Source: Calothrix brevissima NIES-22 (GTDB lineage: Bacteria > Cyanobacteriota > Cyanobacteriia > Cyanobacteriales > Nostocaceae). Taken from it: 64,000 nt of DNA. Location: assembly GCF_002367995.1 (NCBI RefSeq), contig NZ_AP018207.1:3905083-3969082 (forward strand), written 5' to 3'. Below, in pieces: positions 1 to 9,909 of the stretch. Both the position numbers and the translations under genes were made by a program. Numbering within the stretch: position 1 is the first letter of the stretch; each line of letters opens with the position of its first letter. Under the pieces are notes generated by a model. The model was not told where the DNA came from. It did not search any database and saw nothing but the letters and a program-made list of their open reading frames with translations.

Positions 1-1778
1 ACTGACCAACAGGCTTTTAAGCCTTGGGGTAAAGCCAAATCTCGATAGTTTTGCCACAGTGGATCGCTAGCAATATCAGCAACAATCACGATTTCTCGGC
101 GAAAAGCAGCTGTTCCACAACAACCAATGCCTTCATCAATGGGTAGTCCATTGATTTGTTGCATATAACTGGCTAATAATTGGGTACTAATGCCAAAATT
201 TAATTTGCCGTTACCGTCGTGCAGCATAATCGAACATACAGCATTGTCTAGTTGCATTTCGATGGCTTGCAGCAGATCGGGCAAAATGTCTGTCAGTGGT
301 TCAGCTTTGGCAATGCGCTCTAAAATGGCGTTTTGTGCTTGTAGTTGTTGGTAAGCTGTGGCTTGCTGAATAGCGATCGCTAATTGTATAGAAATCTCTT
401 GCAGTAAGGTTAATTCTCCCGCTTGCCAATGGCGATAGTCGGCACATTGATGTCCTACCAACAAACCCCACAATTTATCTGCTACTAAAATTGGGACTAC
501 TAAATTGGATTTGACTTGAAATTGCTCTAATAAACCTAAATAGCAATCAGCATAACCATAGTTATAGATGTTCTCGATAGCTAGGGTTTTACCTTGGCGA
601 TATAACTCTGCTGCTTCCTGGCGAAAACAAGGATCGTTAATGGTAGCTGCTTTTAAGGCTTGCCAATTCCCAGTTACAGACTCAGCGACAATTGTGCCAC
701 TCCAATCGGGTTGGAACTGATAAACTAACAAGCGATCGCACTGCAAAAAGTCCCTTAAAGCAGTCACCGCCGTATCTAATACTTCTTCTAAGTTGAGAGA
801 AGCGCGAATTTTGTTAGCGATTTGTGTTAATAATTGTTCCCTGGCTACCTGTTCTTGAATTTTGGCAGTACGTTCCTGAACTAATCGCTCTACCAAAGCA
901 GAAATTGCCATTGGATTAAAAACACTCAATATCAAGCTTTGGGTGACAATACCTAACAATTCACCGTCATCGCGGGTAACAATCACTTGATTGATTTGCT
1001 GCTGTTGCATTAATTGCCATACTTCTCCCAGGCAACTATCGACACCTACAGCATCCACAAATCTACTCATATAACTTTGGGCTGTAAATGCAGTTAAATC
1101 CTGGTCTACACCTAATATCTGCACAATGTCCCGTTCAGTCACAATCCCCAAGGGAATAACTTTTGCATCAGCATTATCAACAATGACTACTGAATTGACG
1201 CCGCGATCGCTCATTAACTCTGACAATTCCGCTAGAGTTGCTGTAGGCGCTGCTTGGACGACAGATTGCTCCATGACATCAGCTGTCGTCAGTAAATTCA
1301 AAAGGTCAAAGGGGCGCAACAGTTGACGTATACTATCGTGGGTGAGTAGTCCTACTACCTGACCCTGGTTATCTATTAAAGGTAAATGACGAATGGGGTA
1401 GTGCTGAAATAAACTCAGGGGTACAAAAATGTCGGTAAAGTTTGTCACTTGCAAAGTGCGCACCGGGGAAGACATCACTTCCGCGATCGCTATTTCTGCT
1501 AAATTTTGACCAGAACTGCTGAGGCGCACTAAATCAGCCTCAGTTAAAATACCTAAAAGTCTTGTATTTTCTATTACTAAAATGCAACTGTATTTTGCTT
1601 GCAATAGTAGGTAATTAAATGTAATATTATTTTCAATAGTTAAATTATTAGTTGTACTACCTGCATTCATCAGCGCGATCGCATCAACCACAGTAGCATC
1701 AGGCGCGATCGTCAAAGGATCGCTAATAATCGCCGTTGCCAATTCAGCTGGAAGCCATAAATTCGCAGGGGTAAACAT
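1..1778 (-). CDS. CBS-GAF sensory/signalling protein, C-terminus beyond window edge
   Basis: Translated directly from the minus strand. ATG is at 1778 (MFTPANLWLPAELATAIISD) and the frame stays open to base 1, so at least 592 codons are present and the C-terminus is missing. Residues about 15-280 hold four CBS-type repeats (segments such as PLTIAPDATVVDAI, FQHYPIRHLPLIDNQG, VMEQSVVQAAPTATLAEL, VVIVTRDDG-like stretches). A coiled linker (VERLVQERTAKIQEQVAREQ) leads to a phytochrome-type GAF domain. That GAF carries DPCF and, further on, ADCYLGLLEQFQV-SNLVVPI, the positions of the two cysteines of DXCF cyanobacteriochromes. A second GAF follows, ending LWQNYRDLALPQGLKACWS. Proteins of this architecture usually end in a histidine kinase or GGDEF domain, which cannot be seen here. 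It is divergent from nothing and lies downstream of the hgl operon on the same strand, after a terminator. The chromophore assignment is tentative because Tyr replaces the usual His after the second Cys. Confidence 0.85.
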   Translation of the reverse strand, partial: MFTPANLWLPAELATAIISDPLTIAPDATVVDAIALMNAGSTTNNLTIENNITFNYLLLQAKYSCILVIENTRLLGILTEADLVRLSSSGQNLAEIAIAEVMSSPVRTLQVTNFTDIFVPLSLFQHYPIRHLPLIDNQGQVVGLLTHDSIRQLLRPFDLLNLLTTADVMEQSVVQAAPTATLAELSELMSDRGVNSVVIVDNADAKVIPLGIVTERDIVQILGVDQDLTAFTAQSYMSRFVDAVGVDSCLGEVWQLMQQQQINQVIVTRDDGELLGIVTQSLILSVFNPMAISALVERLVQERTAKIQEQVAREQLLTQIANKIRASLNLEEVLDTAVTALRDFLQCDRLLVYQFQPDWSGTIVAESVTGNWQALKAATINDPCFRQEAAELYRQGKTLAIENIYNYGYADCYLGLLEQFQVKSNLVVPILVADKLWGLLVGHQCADYRHWQAGELTLLQEISIQLAIAIQQATAYQQLQAQNAILERIAKAEPLTDILPDLLQAIEMQLDNAVCSIMLHDGNGKLNFGISTQLLASYMQQINGLPIDEGIGCCGTAAFRREIVIVADIASDPLWQNYRDLALPQGLKACWS

Positions 1779-2384
1779 AGGTGAAAGCAAAAGGTGAAAC
1801 GCGCCTGAGACTGTAATCAAAAGTAAAGCAGATAAACAGTTACCGCGATGTCAACTATTGTATCTTGTGGCTCTTTACCTGTTGAGCTTGAATAGTCAAA
1901 TATCAACAACGTTTAGTGAAAAAATTTCTATTTACCAATTGCTTCATGATGGTGATTTCTCCGTAAAACTCGCAAATGCTAAGAATTGCTGACTCTCTTG
2001 AAAACAAAGCAAAACAGCATAATCAAGATGCTAATCGAGTTTAATATTACTTTTGATTAATGAACTTTCATTAAAATTTTTTACTTTTTAGAATTTTGCA
2101 CAAAAATAGTGTAGTTTATTGCATAAAAATTTTAATTTATGATGAAATCTTCAAGGAAAGATCAGCTAATTTTCTAACTAGTCACTGGCATGACAAATTC
2201 TCTGAGTAATTTGCCGTAAAAGCCAATATTAAGCGGTGAAACAAACTGCTGAAAATTAAAAAATCAATAGTGCTGAATCTACTAAACTCTGTTGAATAAG
2301 ACACGAGATAAGAGGTATAAAGCAAAAAGTTGAATTAAAAATTTGAAAAAAGAATCTGATAGATAGTAGGGGCATGACACTGCC
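1779..2384. other. AT-rich intergenic region between hglB terminator and CBS-GAF gene
   Basis: No supportable gene. The DNA is AT-rich and probably carries the promoter of the minus-strand CBS-GAF gene, but I cannot place boxes with confidence. Its hglB-proximal side is occupied by a MITE copy (2385-2570). Confidence 0.5.
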
Positions 2385-2570
2385 CATACGTGTCAACTTA
2401 AGCTAAAAGCTATATAGGGTGCAAAACCCTCTCGCCCTCATCCCCTAACCCCTTCTCCCTTGGGATAAGGGGAATTTAATAAAAGGCTCCCCTCTCCCTC
2501 TGGGAGAGGGGCTGGGGGTGAGGGCAAAACCTTTCCACCAAGCGGGTTTCACGTTAAGTTGACACCAATG
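2385..2570. mobile_element. MITE-1 copy A, with 9-bp target duplication
   Basis: The termini are CATACGTGTCAAC and GTTGACACCAATG, imperfect inverted repeats. The element is flanked by a perfect 9-bp direct repeat GACACTGCC (2376-2384 and 2571-2579). Inside are two hairpins, one of CTTCTCCC/GGGATAAGG type and one of CTCTCCC/GGGAGAGG type, pointing outward with CCCTCATCCCC and GGGGGTGAGGG. There is no coding capacity. Other copies lie at 21236, 25608, 31280 and 49355, with degenerate ends at 38787. Confidence 0.85.
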
Positions 2571-2626
2571 GACACTGCCATGCCCTATACAATATCATTG
2601 ATGTACTTATAGACATCTTCATCGCC

Positions 2627-2655
2627 ACAAAAAAACCCGCTCATGCGGGCTATTT
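2627..2655 (-). terminator. Intrinsic terminator of the hgl operon
   Basis: Read on the minus strand: AGCCCGC-atga-GCGGGT followed by seven T. The stem is GC-rich with a short loop. It lies about 40 bases past the hglB stop, so it would end transcripts of the hgl genes and insulate the CBS-GAF gene. Confidence 0.8.
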
Positions 2656-2689
2656 ATCAATTACAAAATTCTACAAATTATCTACTAGA

Positions 2690-4195
2690 TTAGGCAACAT
2701 TCAGAAAACCAGTCTGAATCAAATACGCAGTATAGGTCATAAACATTTCCCCAGTAATTGGCGGACAAGAAATAGAACTACCTTCAAGCGCTTTTAAAGT
2801 CTCTTCGCAGCTAATGAAGGGTCGCTTTGATTGCAAATACAAATCAGGAATTGTTAATTGCTCATCAGACCAACGTTCTAACAAAAATGGACGCAGTGTA
2901 TATAAAGGATTATCCACAGAAGAGACATTATTAATTAACTCTTCTTGCCATTGTTCATAAGGAATCGCCTTTACAGGATAACCAAATGATTGTACCCATT
3001 TAATTAAAGTACTTAATGGCGCTGGTTGGGGATGTTGTAAATGGAATGCTTTACCGATAGATGAAGGCTGCATTGATAAATAAACAATCGCCTTGCTGAC
3101 ATAATCTACAGGAGACATATCCATCATATATTCTACATCGGGGAAATATCCCATTTGCAGACAACCTTTGACCATCAAATTGATAAAGTCATGGGTATTA
3201 CAAATACCTGTTTGGCTATCTCCAGAAATTAATGGCGGTCTGTGAATCGTAACAGGTAAACCTCTGTCACGAGCAATTTTAACTAACTTCTCGGCTACCC
3301 ATTTTGTTTGCGAATAACCTAAGAAAATTCCTTCCCAATGATTAAAATCATCTTGCTCTTTCACTACCTTTCCAGCATAAGCAGGTGATTCAAACACCGC
3401 CACACTAGAAACATAATGTACAGGCTTGAGTTTAATTTGGCTAGCTAATCTCAAGACCTCTTGAGTACCTAACACATTAGCTGCTTTTAATGGCGCGTAT
3501 GGATAAACATAATTCAGCAAAGCACCACTATGATAAATAGTGTCAATGTTGGCTGCTAAAATTTGAAACTGTTCTGCACCCATACCCAACAAAGGTAGAG
3601 CTAAATCGCCAACAACCGGGACAATTCTCGATTTATATTTTTCATCCCAAATTGCATAACTTTGGAGATTTTTTTCTAACTTGCTCTTACCTTCTTGAGG
3701 ATTAGCAGCCCGTACTAAGCAGTAAATATCTGCATTAGTTTGTTCTAACAATTCCTTGATGATAAATGCACCTAAATAGCCAGTACCGCCAGTTAAAAAG
3801 ACATGTTTTGGTTCGGTAATCGTTACTGACGGTAAAGCATCAGGACGAATTGTGGGGTCGAGAACCGCCTCAGCATTTAAATCTAAAGCTGGGGGAGTAT
3901 TTACAGCCCCAGTATTAGTGTCTTGAATAACTGCATTTTGGGGTAAATCTTCAGCTAATCTTTGAGAAAGCGCCGCAATATTGGGATAATGCCATAACAG
4001 CAAAGGCGAAGGTTGGAAACCCAGCATTTTCTCTAATTTACTGACGAGAATCATTGCTTGGGCTGAATCCAAACCGTAATTTTCTAAATGTTCGTTAACA
4101 TCTATCTCGTCATTTTCTACCCCTATTAACTCAGCTAGATTAGAAACCAGCCAAGATTGAATATCTGCTGCACTATAAGCGTTTTTAAGATTCAT
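2690..4195 (-). CDS. hglB: HglB: acyl carrier protein-thioester reductase
   Basis: 501 aa. Residues 10-85 form an acyl carrier domain whose phosphopantetheine serine lies in GLDSAQAM (S44). From about residue 130 a Rossmann NAD(P)H domain begins ([15 protein letters not shown]), with [11 protein letters not shown] supplying the Tyr-x3-Lys pair of an extended SDR. Thioester reductase domains of this kind release a carrier-bound acyl chain reductively. In HglB (formerly HetM) of Anabaena this is thought to free the heterocyst glycolipid aglycone as an alcohol. The gene is last in the minus-strand hgl cluster, two bases after the enoyl reductase stop, so the two are translationally close. A strong terminator follows. 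In Anabaena PCC 7120 hetN lies next to hglB, but here no hetN follows. Confidence 0.93.
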   Translation of the reverse strand: MNLKNAYSAADIQSWLVSNLAELIGVENDEIDVNEHLENYGLDSAQAMILVSKLEKMLGFQPSPLLLWHYPNIAALSQRLAEDLPQNAVIQDTNTGAVNTPPALDLNAEAVLDPTIRPDALPSVTITEPKHVFLTGGTGYLGAFIIKELLEQTNADIYCLVRAANPQEGKSKLEKNLQSYAIWDEKYKSRIVPVVGDLALPLLGMGAEQFQILAANIDTIYHSGALLNYVYPYAPLKAANVLGTQEVLRLASQIKLKPVHYVSSVAVFESPAYAGKVVKEQDDFNHWEGIFLGYSQTKWVAEKLVKIARDRGLPVTIHRPPLISGDSQTGICNTHDFINLMVKGCLQMGYFPDVEYMMDMSPVDYVSKAIVYLSMQPSSIGKAFHLQHPQPAPLSTLIKWVQSFGYPVKAIPYEQWQEELINNVSSVDNPLYTLRPFLLERWSDEQLTIPDLYLQSKRPFISCEETLKALEGSSISCPPITGEMFMTYTAYLIQTGFLNVA

Positions 4196-4197
4196 TT

Positions 4198-5868
4198 TTA
4201 CATCTCCACTGTAGAACTAGCTGGGCGATACTGACTGTAGTAATCGGGAATTTGTAAGCCTTGTAATTTCAAACTTTGTATGCGATATAAAAATGCTGCT
4301 CCGATCATAATATGGTTAGCAACATCAACAACTTTGCGGTTTTGAGGTTCTGCTAAATATGTACCGCGTACCCAGTCATTGAAGCTACCCATCGCCGGGC
4401 CGCACCAAATTTGATAATCAACTTCCCGTCCTTTTTCACCAGAATTAGACCAGCGAGAAGATAATCCTAAATACCAGCGAAAAATTAACGCCATTTTCAA
4501 TTTAGGATTATTTACTGCCTTACCAAGTTTCTCTGGATTTCTTTGGGATAAATAAGCTGCTGTTCCTTCCCAAACTTCGGCAATTGTTTTACGGAAAACT
4601 TGCTTTTCTAATTTCTCTCTTTCCGCTTGAGGGATTTCTTCAATTGAGTCATAAGCGCGATATAACTCATACAATTTTTGTGCCCGCATGGGGAACATTG
4701 TGCCGCGTTTGAGAACTTGTAATTTAACTCCCATTTCAAACATATCAGCAGCAGGAGCCATCATCACATCAGCCATTTCTGCTTGCGCGAGTAATTTTTT
4801 TGTATGTTCGCAAGCACCAGATTCCACACAAGATTGATTAATAGAACCTGTAACTACATAAGCTGCGCCCATCATAAAAGCTGCTAAGGCTGATTGTGGT
4901 GTCGCAATTCCCCCAGCTACTCCTATACGAATTGGTTGAGAGTAATGATATTGTTCTTGAATTTCATCTCTCAACGCCATGATGGAAGGTAACAGACAAA
5001 CCAAAGGACGATTATCTGTATGTCCGCCAGAATCAGCTTCCACGGTAATATCATCAGCCATTGGAACTTGTGCCGCTAGGGTGGCTTGTAACTCGGTAAT
5101 TAAGCCTTGTTCCACAAGTTCTTTGAGGATTCTTGGTGGTGGTGGTTGGAGGAATTTGCTGGCTACTTCTCGGCGAGAAATTTTGGCGATGACTTTATTT
5201 TTGATTTCAATTTGATTGGCATCATTCAAACTTAATCCCGCAACTCGGTAATAAACAATGTTGGGTGTTAAGTCTAAAAATGCTGAAGCTTCTACTACTG
5301 TGACGCCATATTTAAGAAATAAATCCACAGCCCGACGTTCAATCATGGGTTCGTTGGGGCTGTGAATTAAGTTAAAGGCATAGGGGCCTTGGGGTAAGGC
5401 TTGTTGGATTTTGTTGATGGCGGCTTCTAATCTATCTGGACTTAAGCCACCAGCACCAAAGGAACTTAAAATTTTATCTTTTCCGAGGGCGATTACCATT
5501 TCCTCGGAAGCAATACCGCCAGCCATTGCACCAGTTGCATAGGCGTATTTGACTCCATAAAAGGAGAGAAAGGAGGGGTCGCCTAATTGGTGAATTTTAA
5601 TGGGGGGAATTGATGCTAAGAGTTCTACTGGTGCGGTGACGGTGCTATCAACTGGGCATAAGTAGCCAACGTTGGTAACGCCAATTCTGCCGGCGGCGTT
5701 GACTATATAACAGGGTTGTTCTAAGGTGAGGAATTTTTCTACTATGCCTTGTTGATCGAAAGATATACAATCTAGGGAACCTTTCCAGATGAGATTTTGT
5801 CCATAGGAATAGCAGGTAAATCCTAGTCCGTTTTCGTGTTGGCTTAGTGGGGTATCGACAGTGGTCAC
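4198..5868 (-). CDS. PfaD-like enoyl reductase (FMN, nitronate monooxygenase fold) of the hgl cluster
   Basis: 556 aa, the usual length for PfaD-type trans-acting enoyl reductases of polyunsaturated fatty acid synthases. Family features visible: [20 protein letters not shown] and [12 protein letters not shown] near residues 110-150, the FMN phosphate-binding stretch [20 protein letters not shown] with [11 protein letters not shown] around residue 315-345, and the long helical C-terminus ([20 protein letters not shown]). It should reduce the enoyl intermediates made by HglE and the KR-DH protein, giving a saturated chain. The gene sits between hglC and hglB, as the equivalent gene does in Anabaena PCC 7120 (there sometimes called hglA; I am not certain of the symbol). 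The start at [10 protein letters not shown] is supported by reading length only. Confidence 0.85.
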   Translation of the reverse strand: MTTVDTPLSQHENGLGFTCYSYGQNLIWKGSLDCISFDQQGIVEKFLTLEQPCYIVNAAGRIGVTNVGYLCPVDSTVTAPVELLASIPPIKIHQLGDPSFLSFYGVKYAYATGAMAGGIASEEMVIALGKDKILSSFGAGGLSPDRLEAAINKIQQALPQGPYAFNLIHSPNEPMIERRAVDLFLKYGVTVVEASAFLDLTPNIVYYRVAGLSLNDANQIEIKNKVIAKISRREVASKFLQPPPPRILKELVEQGLITELQATLAAQVPMADDITVEADSGGHTDNRPLVCLLPSIMALRDEIQEQYHYSQPIRIGVAGGIATPQSALAAFMMGAAYVVTGSINQSCVESGACEHTKKLLAQAEMADVMMAPAADMFEMGVKLQVLKRGTMFPMRAQKLYELYRAYDSIEEIPQAEREKLEKQVFRKTIAEVWEGTAAYLSQRNPEKLGKAVNNPKLKMALIFRWYLGLSSRWSNSGEKGREVDYQIWCGPAMGSFNDWVRGTYLAEPQNRKVVDVANHIMIGAAFLYRIQSLKLQGLQIPDYYSQYRPASSTVEM

Positions 5869-6109
5869 GCTAGTTATCCCTCGATTTATCAGTAATGCTT
5901 TATAAAGGGTGAAGGGTGCGTTCGTTAAGTGTTGGCTGTGTTGTGAGGGCTATTTTTAACGAACCGCGAAGACGCGAAGGACGCAGAGAGAAGAGAGAAG
6001 GGAGAAGATAGGGTTTAAGATGGATAAATTTTTTGAGAGGGAAGAGATTGGAAGCATTAATTAATATTCCTTCTGCCTTCTGCCCTCTGCCCTCTGCCTT
6101 TATACATTT
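5869..6109. repeat. Repeat-bearing gap between hglC and the enoyl reductase gene
   Basis: Contains an ACGCGAAGGACGCAGAG-type dispersed repeat (about 5960-5990) and a heptamer array of CTTCTGC/CCTCTGC (about 6070-6100). No gene is seen. It interrupts an otherwise tightly packed operon, so it may lower downstream expression. Confidence 0.6.
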
Positions 6110-9100
6110 TTACGATTCTTCATTGAGTAAGTTTTGGGCGCAAGCTAGTTGTAATTGGATAATTTCGCTCATTTGCTTGCTAAAATCTTGTCGGGATTTT
6201 AAGAAGGCTGTATGAGCTTTGGTGACGTTGGCGTTGTTAGCATTGAGCTTTTGATATTGAGTCTTATTTAAATCGGACATACGGATAGTTTGACCAAATT
6301 TGCGAGTTATATTTTGTGGGGAAAAGCTGGGCTGAGTTGTTTTTGTCGCAGTGGTAGTTATCTCAGAGGATTTTAATTCTTCTGTGGAGATTAAACCGTG
6401 TTCCTTGATATTTTTCTCTGCGCTTGTGTCTGGCTGATGGGTTGGCAGTAAAATATCTTTGCTGGGTTGATTTGTAGTAGCAATTACTACTGGCTTGTTC
6501 AGTGAATTGATGATTGGATTTGTTTTGAAATCGTTAACTGGTGCGGTGTTGGTATCTGGTTTGTTAGCTGGGTTTTGGAAAATTTGGCGATTTTCTGGAC
6601 TCAATATTGCAGCCGTAATTGATTTACCACCTACGGTAATATTTCTGTGAGTTAATTTACTTTTGTTCCCTGTTTCTGGAGGAAGTTCGTAAAGAGTAGA
6701 AATATCTACTTCAACTTGATGGCTGAGTAATTTGGCTAATGCTTTAACTATAGAAGTATGGTCATCCATTCCTCTGCGGTTGAGGGAGACGGTGATGTGT
6801 TCTTTTCCTTGGAGAGTTTTACTTATCCAGCGCGAACAGATACCGCCAGCACCAGCTTCGACAAAGATTTTGACGCCATCTGCATAAACGCGGTTAACTA
6901 GGCGGGGAAAATCTAGTTCTTGGCTGAGTCCGGTGGCGATACTGTGGGCAACTACTTCATTATTGAGTGAAATTGGTTTATATCCAGCCGCAGAATAGAA
7001 GGTAATGCCGGGTAGTTCCTGGGTTGGCAAGGTGTTTAATTTGACTAACTCTGCATACTCGGAACGCATGGTTTCACAGTGGATTACATGGTCGAAGGGT
7101 GCAGGGAAAGCGTTGCAACCAAGGGCTTTGATCACGCGCTGACAAGCTGCTGGTTCGCCGGCGATTAATACTTCTTCTGGTGTATTAATTTGCGTTAAAT
7201 AGACGCGATTTTCATTTTTCAGACATTCTCTGACTTTCTCTGGGGTAGTCATGAGTACATAGTTAGCCCAGAAGTTATTGTCTGAGGTGTCGGAGGCTGG
7301 TGGTAATCCCCAATATTCCCGCACAGCGTTTTTCGGCCCAGATAATCTGTCGCCAAATAAGGCTGAAGAGTTAAAGCTGTTACTACCGGCAAAGAAATCA
7401 CTCCAAACACCTTGGGCTACCATCATGCTGGTTTCGCCTAAGCTATAGCCAAACACATATTTGGGTTTGACTTGAAAGCGATCGCGAATCACGGTAGTAA
7501 TTAGTCTAGTAAAGAACATCTCTGCTTCAAACATTGCTAGGGAATCATCTAGCAATTTCTTCTCTAGGGTTTCTAGTTCTCTGGTAGACAATTTATGCAA
7601 GCTTCTGGGAAATACCAGTTTCTCTACATCCGAGACTCGTTTATACAGACTCTTAACGAAGGGTTCCGCTTGCAGGTCGGGGAAGAGGCGGAAGAGAGTC
7701 CGACCAATACCCACATAGGAATTTACCGCCGCCGGATAGACATAAGCTACCTCACCCTCTTTACCCAAAGGTTTAGAGGTGAAATAACTACCTATAGGTG
7801 TTTGCCAATCACTACCTTTTTCAAAGGCGGTATTTACTCCTTTTTGGGCTGAAGCGATTTCTTTGAGTAATTCTTTCTTGTTGCGTCCGGTAATCGATAA
7901 GGTGTATTTCGCTGTCTTATTTTGTTGGAATTTGACAAAGTTCTGACTTGCAGCGTTAGTTAAAGACTCAGCCTTATCAATGTCTTGTTGGAGATTATCT
8001 AGCAAATTGAGTAAAGCCGAACAATCATCAGCCGCTACAGGGAATAGATAAAAAGGCTGTTGTTGGAGATATTTATTGCTGAGATTGATTTGGTCTGGTT
8101 CATCAGACAAGATGACATGGGCGCAAGTCCCATCACAACCGATACCATTAATGGCGGCGATTCTATGGGTACTGTCTTTATGGAGGAACCAAGGTCTAGA
8201 TTCTGTGGCTACAAAGAAAGGACTACCTTGCCAAACTTGGGGCGTTTTCACACCAGACCAATTAGGAGTTGCAGGAATGTAGTTGTGATAGAGACATAAA
8301 GCCGTCTTAATTAAACTGGCGATTCCCGATGCTACATAAGTGTGTCCGATATTGGCTTTGACGCTACCAATGGCACAATGTAACCCATCACCGACAGGGG
8401 GGTAAGCTTGCAGTATCCCGGCGATTTCTGCTTCATCCTCTTGGGGAAAACCACTAGCAACTACTTCCACATAGTTAACTGCTGTGGGCTGAATATCCGC
8501 CATTTGGAAGGCGTTTTGACAGACTTGGTTGATTGTATTGGCGTCTATAGATGTAGAAGAGGCCTGACCGATACTTACAGCATCAACTACGGCATAAATG
8601 CGATCGCCATTTTTTTTCGCTGTATCATAACGCTTGAGAACAACTGCACCTGCACCCTCGCCTACTGTCCAACCGTTAGCGTTTTGGTCGTAGCTTAAGG
8701 TATTCGCGCCAGTATTTACCGTTCCCCATTGGCTACGCAGCAAGACATTTTCTATCCCGCCAGCCAAATCCACAGCACCCACCACAACCGCGTCTACTTC
8801 TTCGGTGAGGATTAGCATTTGCGCCACTTCCAAGGCTTTGAAAGCAGAGGTTTCTACCGCCGTCATCGTAAAAGATGGGCCGGTAAAATTCCACAGCGAA
8901 GAAATCCGACTCGCCATAATATTGGCGATGTAACTTAGATATTCACCAATCTCTACTTGATGGTGAACGCTATCTTTAACTATTGTTTCTAACTCAGTAA
9001 TTTTATCGGCTGGTAAAGCTATTTCTGCCGCATTTAAGCCATCTTTAATCTGCCACGATAAATTCCAGCGTTGTTGTAGTTGATGAACAGACAATTCTGT

Positions 9101-9481
9101 CTCAGCTGCAATAACAACTGCAACATTTGAACCTTCTTGAATTCCTGCATCTTTTAATGCACCATCTGCCACTGTTAGCAGTAAAAGTTGTTGGGGATTG
9201 AGTAGTTCTACTTCATTTGGGGGAATTTTGTAGGCTAAAGTATCGAGGGTAAATTCTTTAATATATGCACCTATTGGTGCTTTACCATCGGGTAAGCCGT
9301 ATTCTTTGAGTAAATCTGCTTTCTCGTCTATGCCATACCATCTTTGGGATGGGAGGGGAATAAAATGCTGTTTGCCGTCATAAATAGTACGTTCAAAAGC
9401 ATCTAAGTCTTTACATTCGCCAAAAAAGGCGTCCATGCCCACAATGGCAATTTTGGCTGATTCTTTTTCTTGTTCAAACAT
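6110..9481 (-). CDS. hglC: HglC: chain-length-factor-like ketosynthase fused to acyltransferase
   Basis: 1123 aa. Residues 10-465 have the thiolase fold of a ketosynthase (IAIVGMDAFF, GEGAGAVVLKRY, GSVKANIGHTYVASG, INGIGCDGTCAHVIL). However, the nucleophile cysteine is replaced by glutamate (TAVETSAFKAL, E210) and the first catalytic histidine is lost (VEVVASGFPQ), as in chain-length factors. Residues about 575-930 form an acyltransferase with GYSLGE (S680) in place of the usual GHSxGE. The tail (930-1123) is low in recognisable motifs and ends in a probable helical segment. The layout recalls the CLF of PfaC joined to the AT of PfaB. It probably pairs with HglD as a KS-CLF couple to set chain length. 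Confidence 0.87.
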   Translation of the reverse strand: MFEQEKESAKIAIVGMDAFFGECKDLDAFERTIYDGKQHFIPLPSQRWYGIDEKADLLKEYGLPDGKAPIGAYIKEFTLDTLAYKIPPNEVELLNPQQLLLLTVADGALKDAGIQEGSNVAVVIAAETELSVHQLQQRWNLSWQIKDGLNAAEIALPADKITELETIVKDSVHHQVEIGEYLSYIANIMASRISSLWNFTGPSFTMTAVETSAFKALEVAQMLILTEEVDAVVVGAVDLAGGIENVLLRSQWGTVNTGANTLSYDQNANGWTVGEGAGAVVLKRYDTAKKNGDRIYAVVDAVSIGQASSTSIDANTINQVCQNAFQMADIQPTAVNYVEVVASGFPQEDEAEIAGILQAYPPVGDGLHCAIGSVKANIGHTYVASGIASLIKTALCLYHNYIPATPNWSGVKTPQVWQGSPFFVATESRPWFLHKDSTHRIAAINGIGCDGTCAHVILSDEPDQINLSNKYLQQQPFYLFPVAADDCSALLNLLDNLQQDIDKAESLTNAASQNFVKFQQNKTAKYTLSITGRNKKELLKEIASAQKGVNTAFEKGSDWQTPIGSYFTSKPLGKEGEVAYVYPAAVNSYVGIGRTLFRLFPDLQAEPFVKSLYKRVSDVEKLVFPRSLHKLSTRELETLEKKLLDDSLAMFEAEMFFTRLITTVIRDRFQVKPKYVFGYSLGETSMMVAQGVWSDFFAGSNSFNSSALFGDRLSGPKNAVREYWGLPPASDTSDNNFWANYVLMTTPEKVRECLKNENRVYLTQINTPEEVLIAGEPAACQRVIKALGCNAFPAPFDHVIHCETMRSEYAELVKLNTLPTQELPGITFYSAAGYKPISLNNEVVAHSIATGLSQELDFPRLVNRVYADGVKIFVEAGAGGICSRWISKTLQGKEHITVSLNRRGMDDHTSIVKALAKLLSHQVEVDISTLYELPPETGNKSKLTHRNITVGGKSITAAILSPENRQIFQNPANKPDTNTAPVNDFKTNPIINSLNKPVVIATTNQPSKDILLPTHQPDTSAEKNIKEHGLISTEELKSSEITTTATKTTQPSFSPQNITRKFGQTIRMSDLNKTQYQKLNANNANVTKAHTAFLKSRQDFSKQMSEIIQLQLACAQNLLNEES

Positions 9482-9909
9482 TGTTTATTGAGGGTAAGTA
9501 AGGTTTTTTATGTGGATAGGGCAGAGGGCAGAAGGCAGATGGCAGATGGCAGAAGGGAGGATTAATAATTTTGGTGTGACTAAGTAGGTGGGTAATAAGG
9601 TTCAGTTAAATGGTAGGCTTTGTGATTAAGTTTCATGATTTGATTAACCACAGAGACGCAGAGGAGGGCAGTTGCGTGGGCGGGTTTCCCGACTTGAGCA
9701 AACTGCCCGTGACGCGGAGAGAAGAGAGAAATTTTTAATTCTCTTGTGTTGAATTGATGGGAGGATTGTTTACATGGTAGTTTTGTCTTTTATGTGTGAG
9801 AGTTGAATGTTTATTACTTAACTCATAGAGAAGAATAAACTCATATTTCAGAAAAAAATTCCCTATTACTTCCTTCTGCCCTCTGCCTCCTGCCTTCTGC
9901 CTTCTTATC
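9482..9909. repeat. Intergenic repeats between hglD and hglC
   Basis: 428 bases with no gene. A GGCAGA-type heptamer array lies at about 9520-9556 and an inverted CTTCTGC/CCTCTGC array at about 9870-9902, so the two face each other across the gap. Between them is a dispersed repeat (ACCACAGAGACGCAGAGG) that itself holds a short palindromic insertion, GGCAGTTGCG...CAAACTGCC, at about 9668-9711. Any RNA crossing it could form a long hairpin. Confidence 0.65.
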
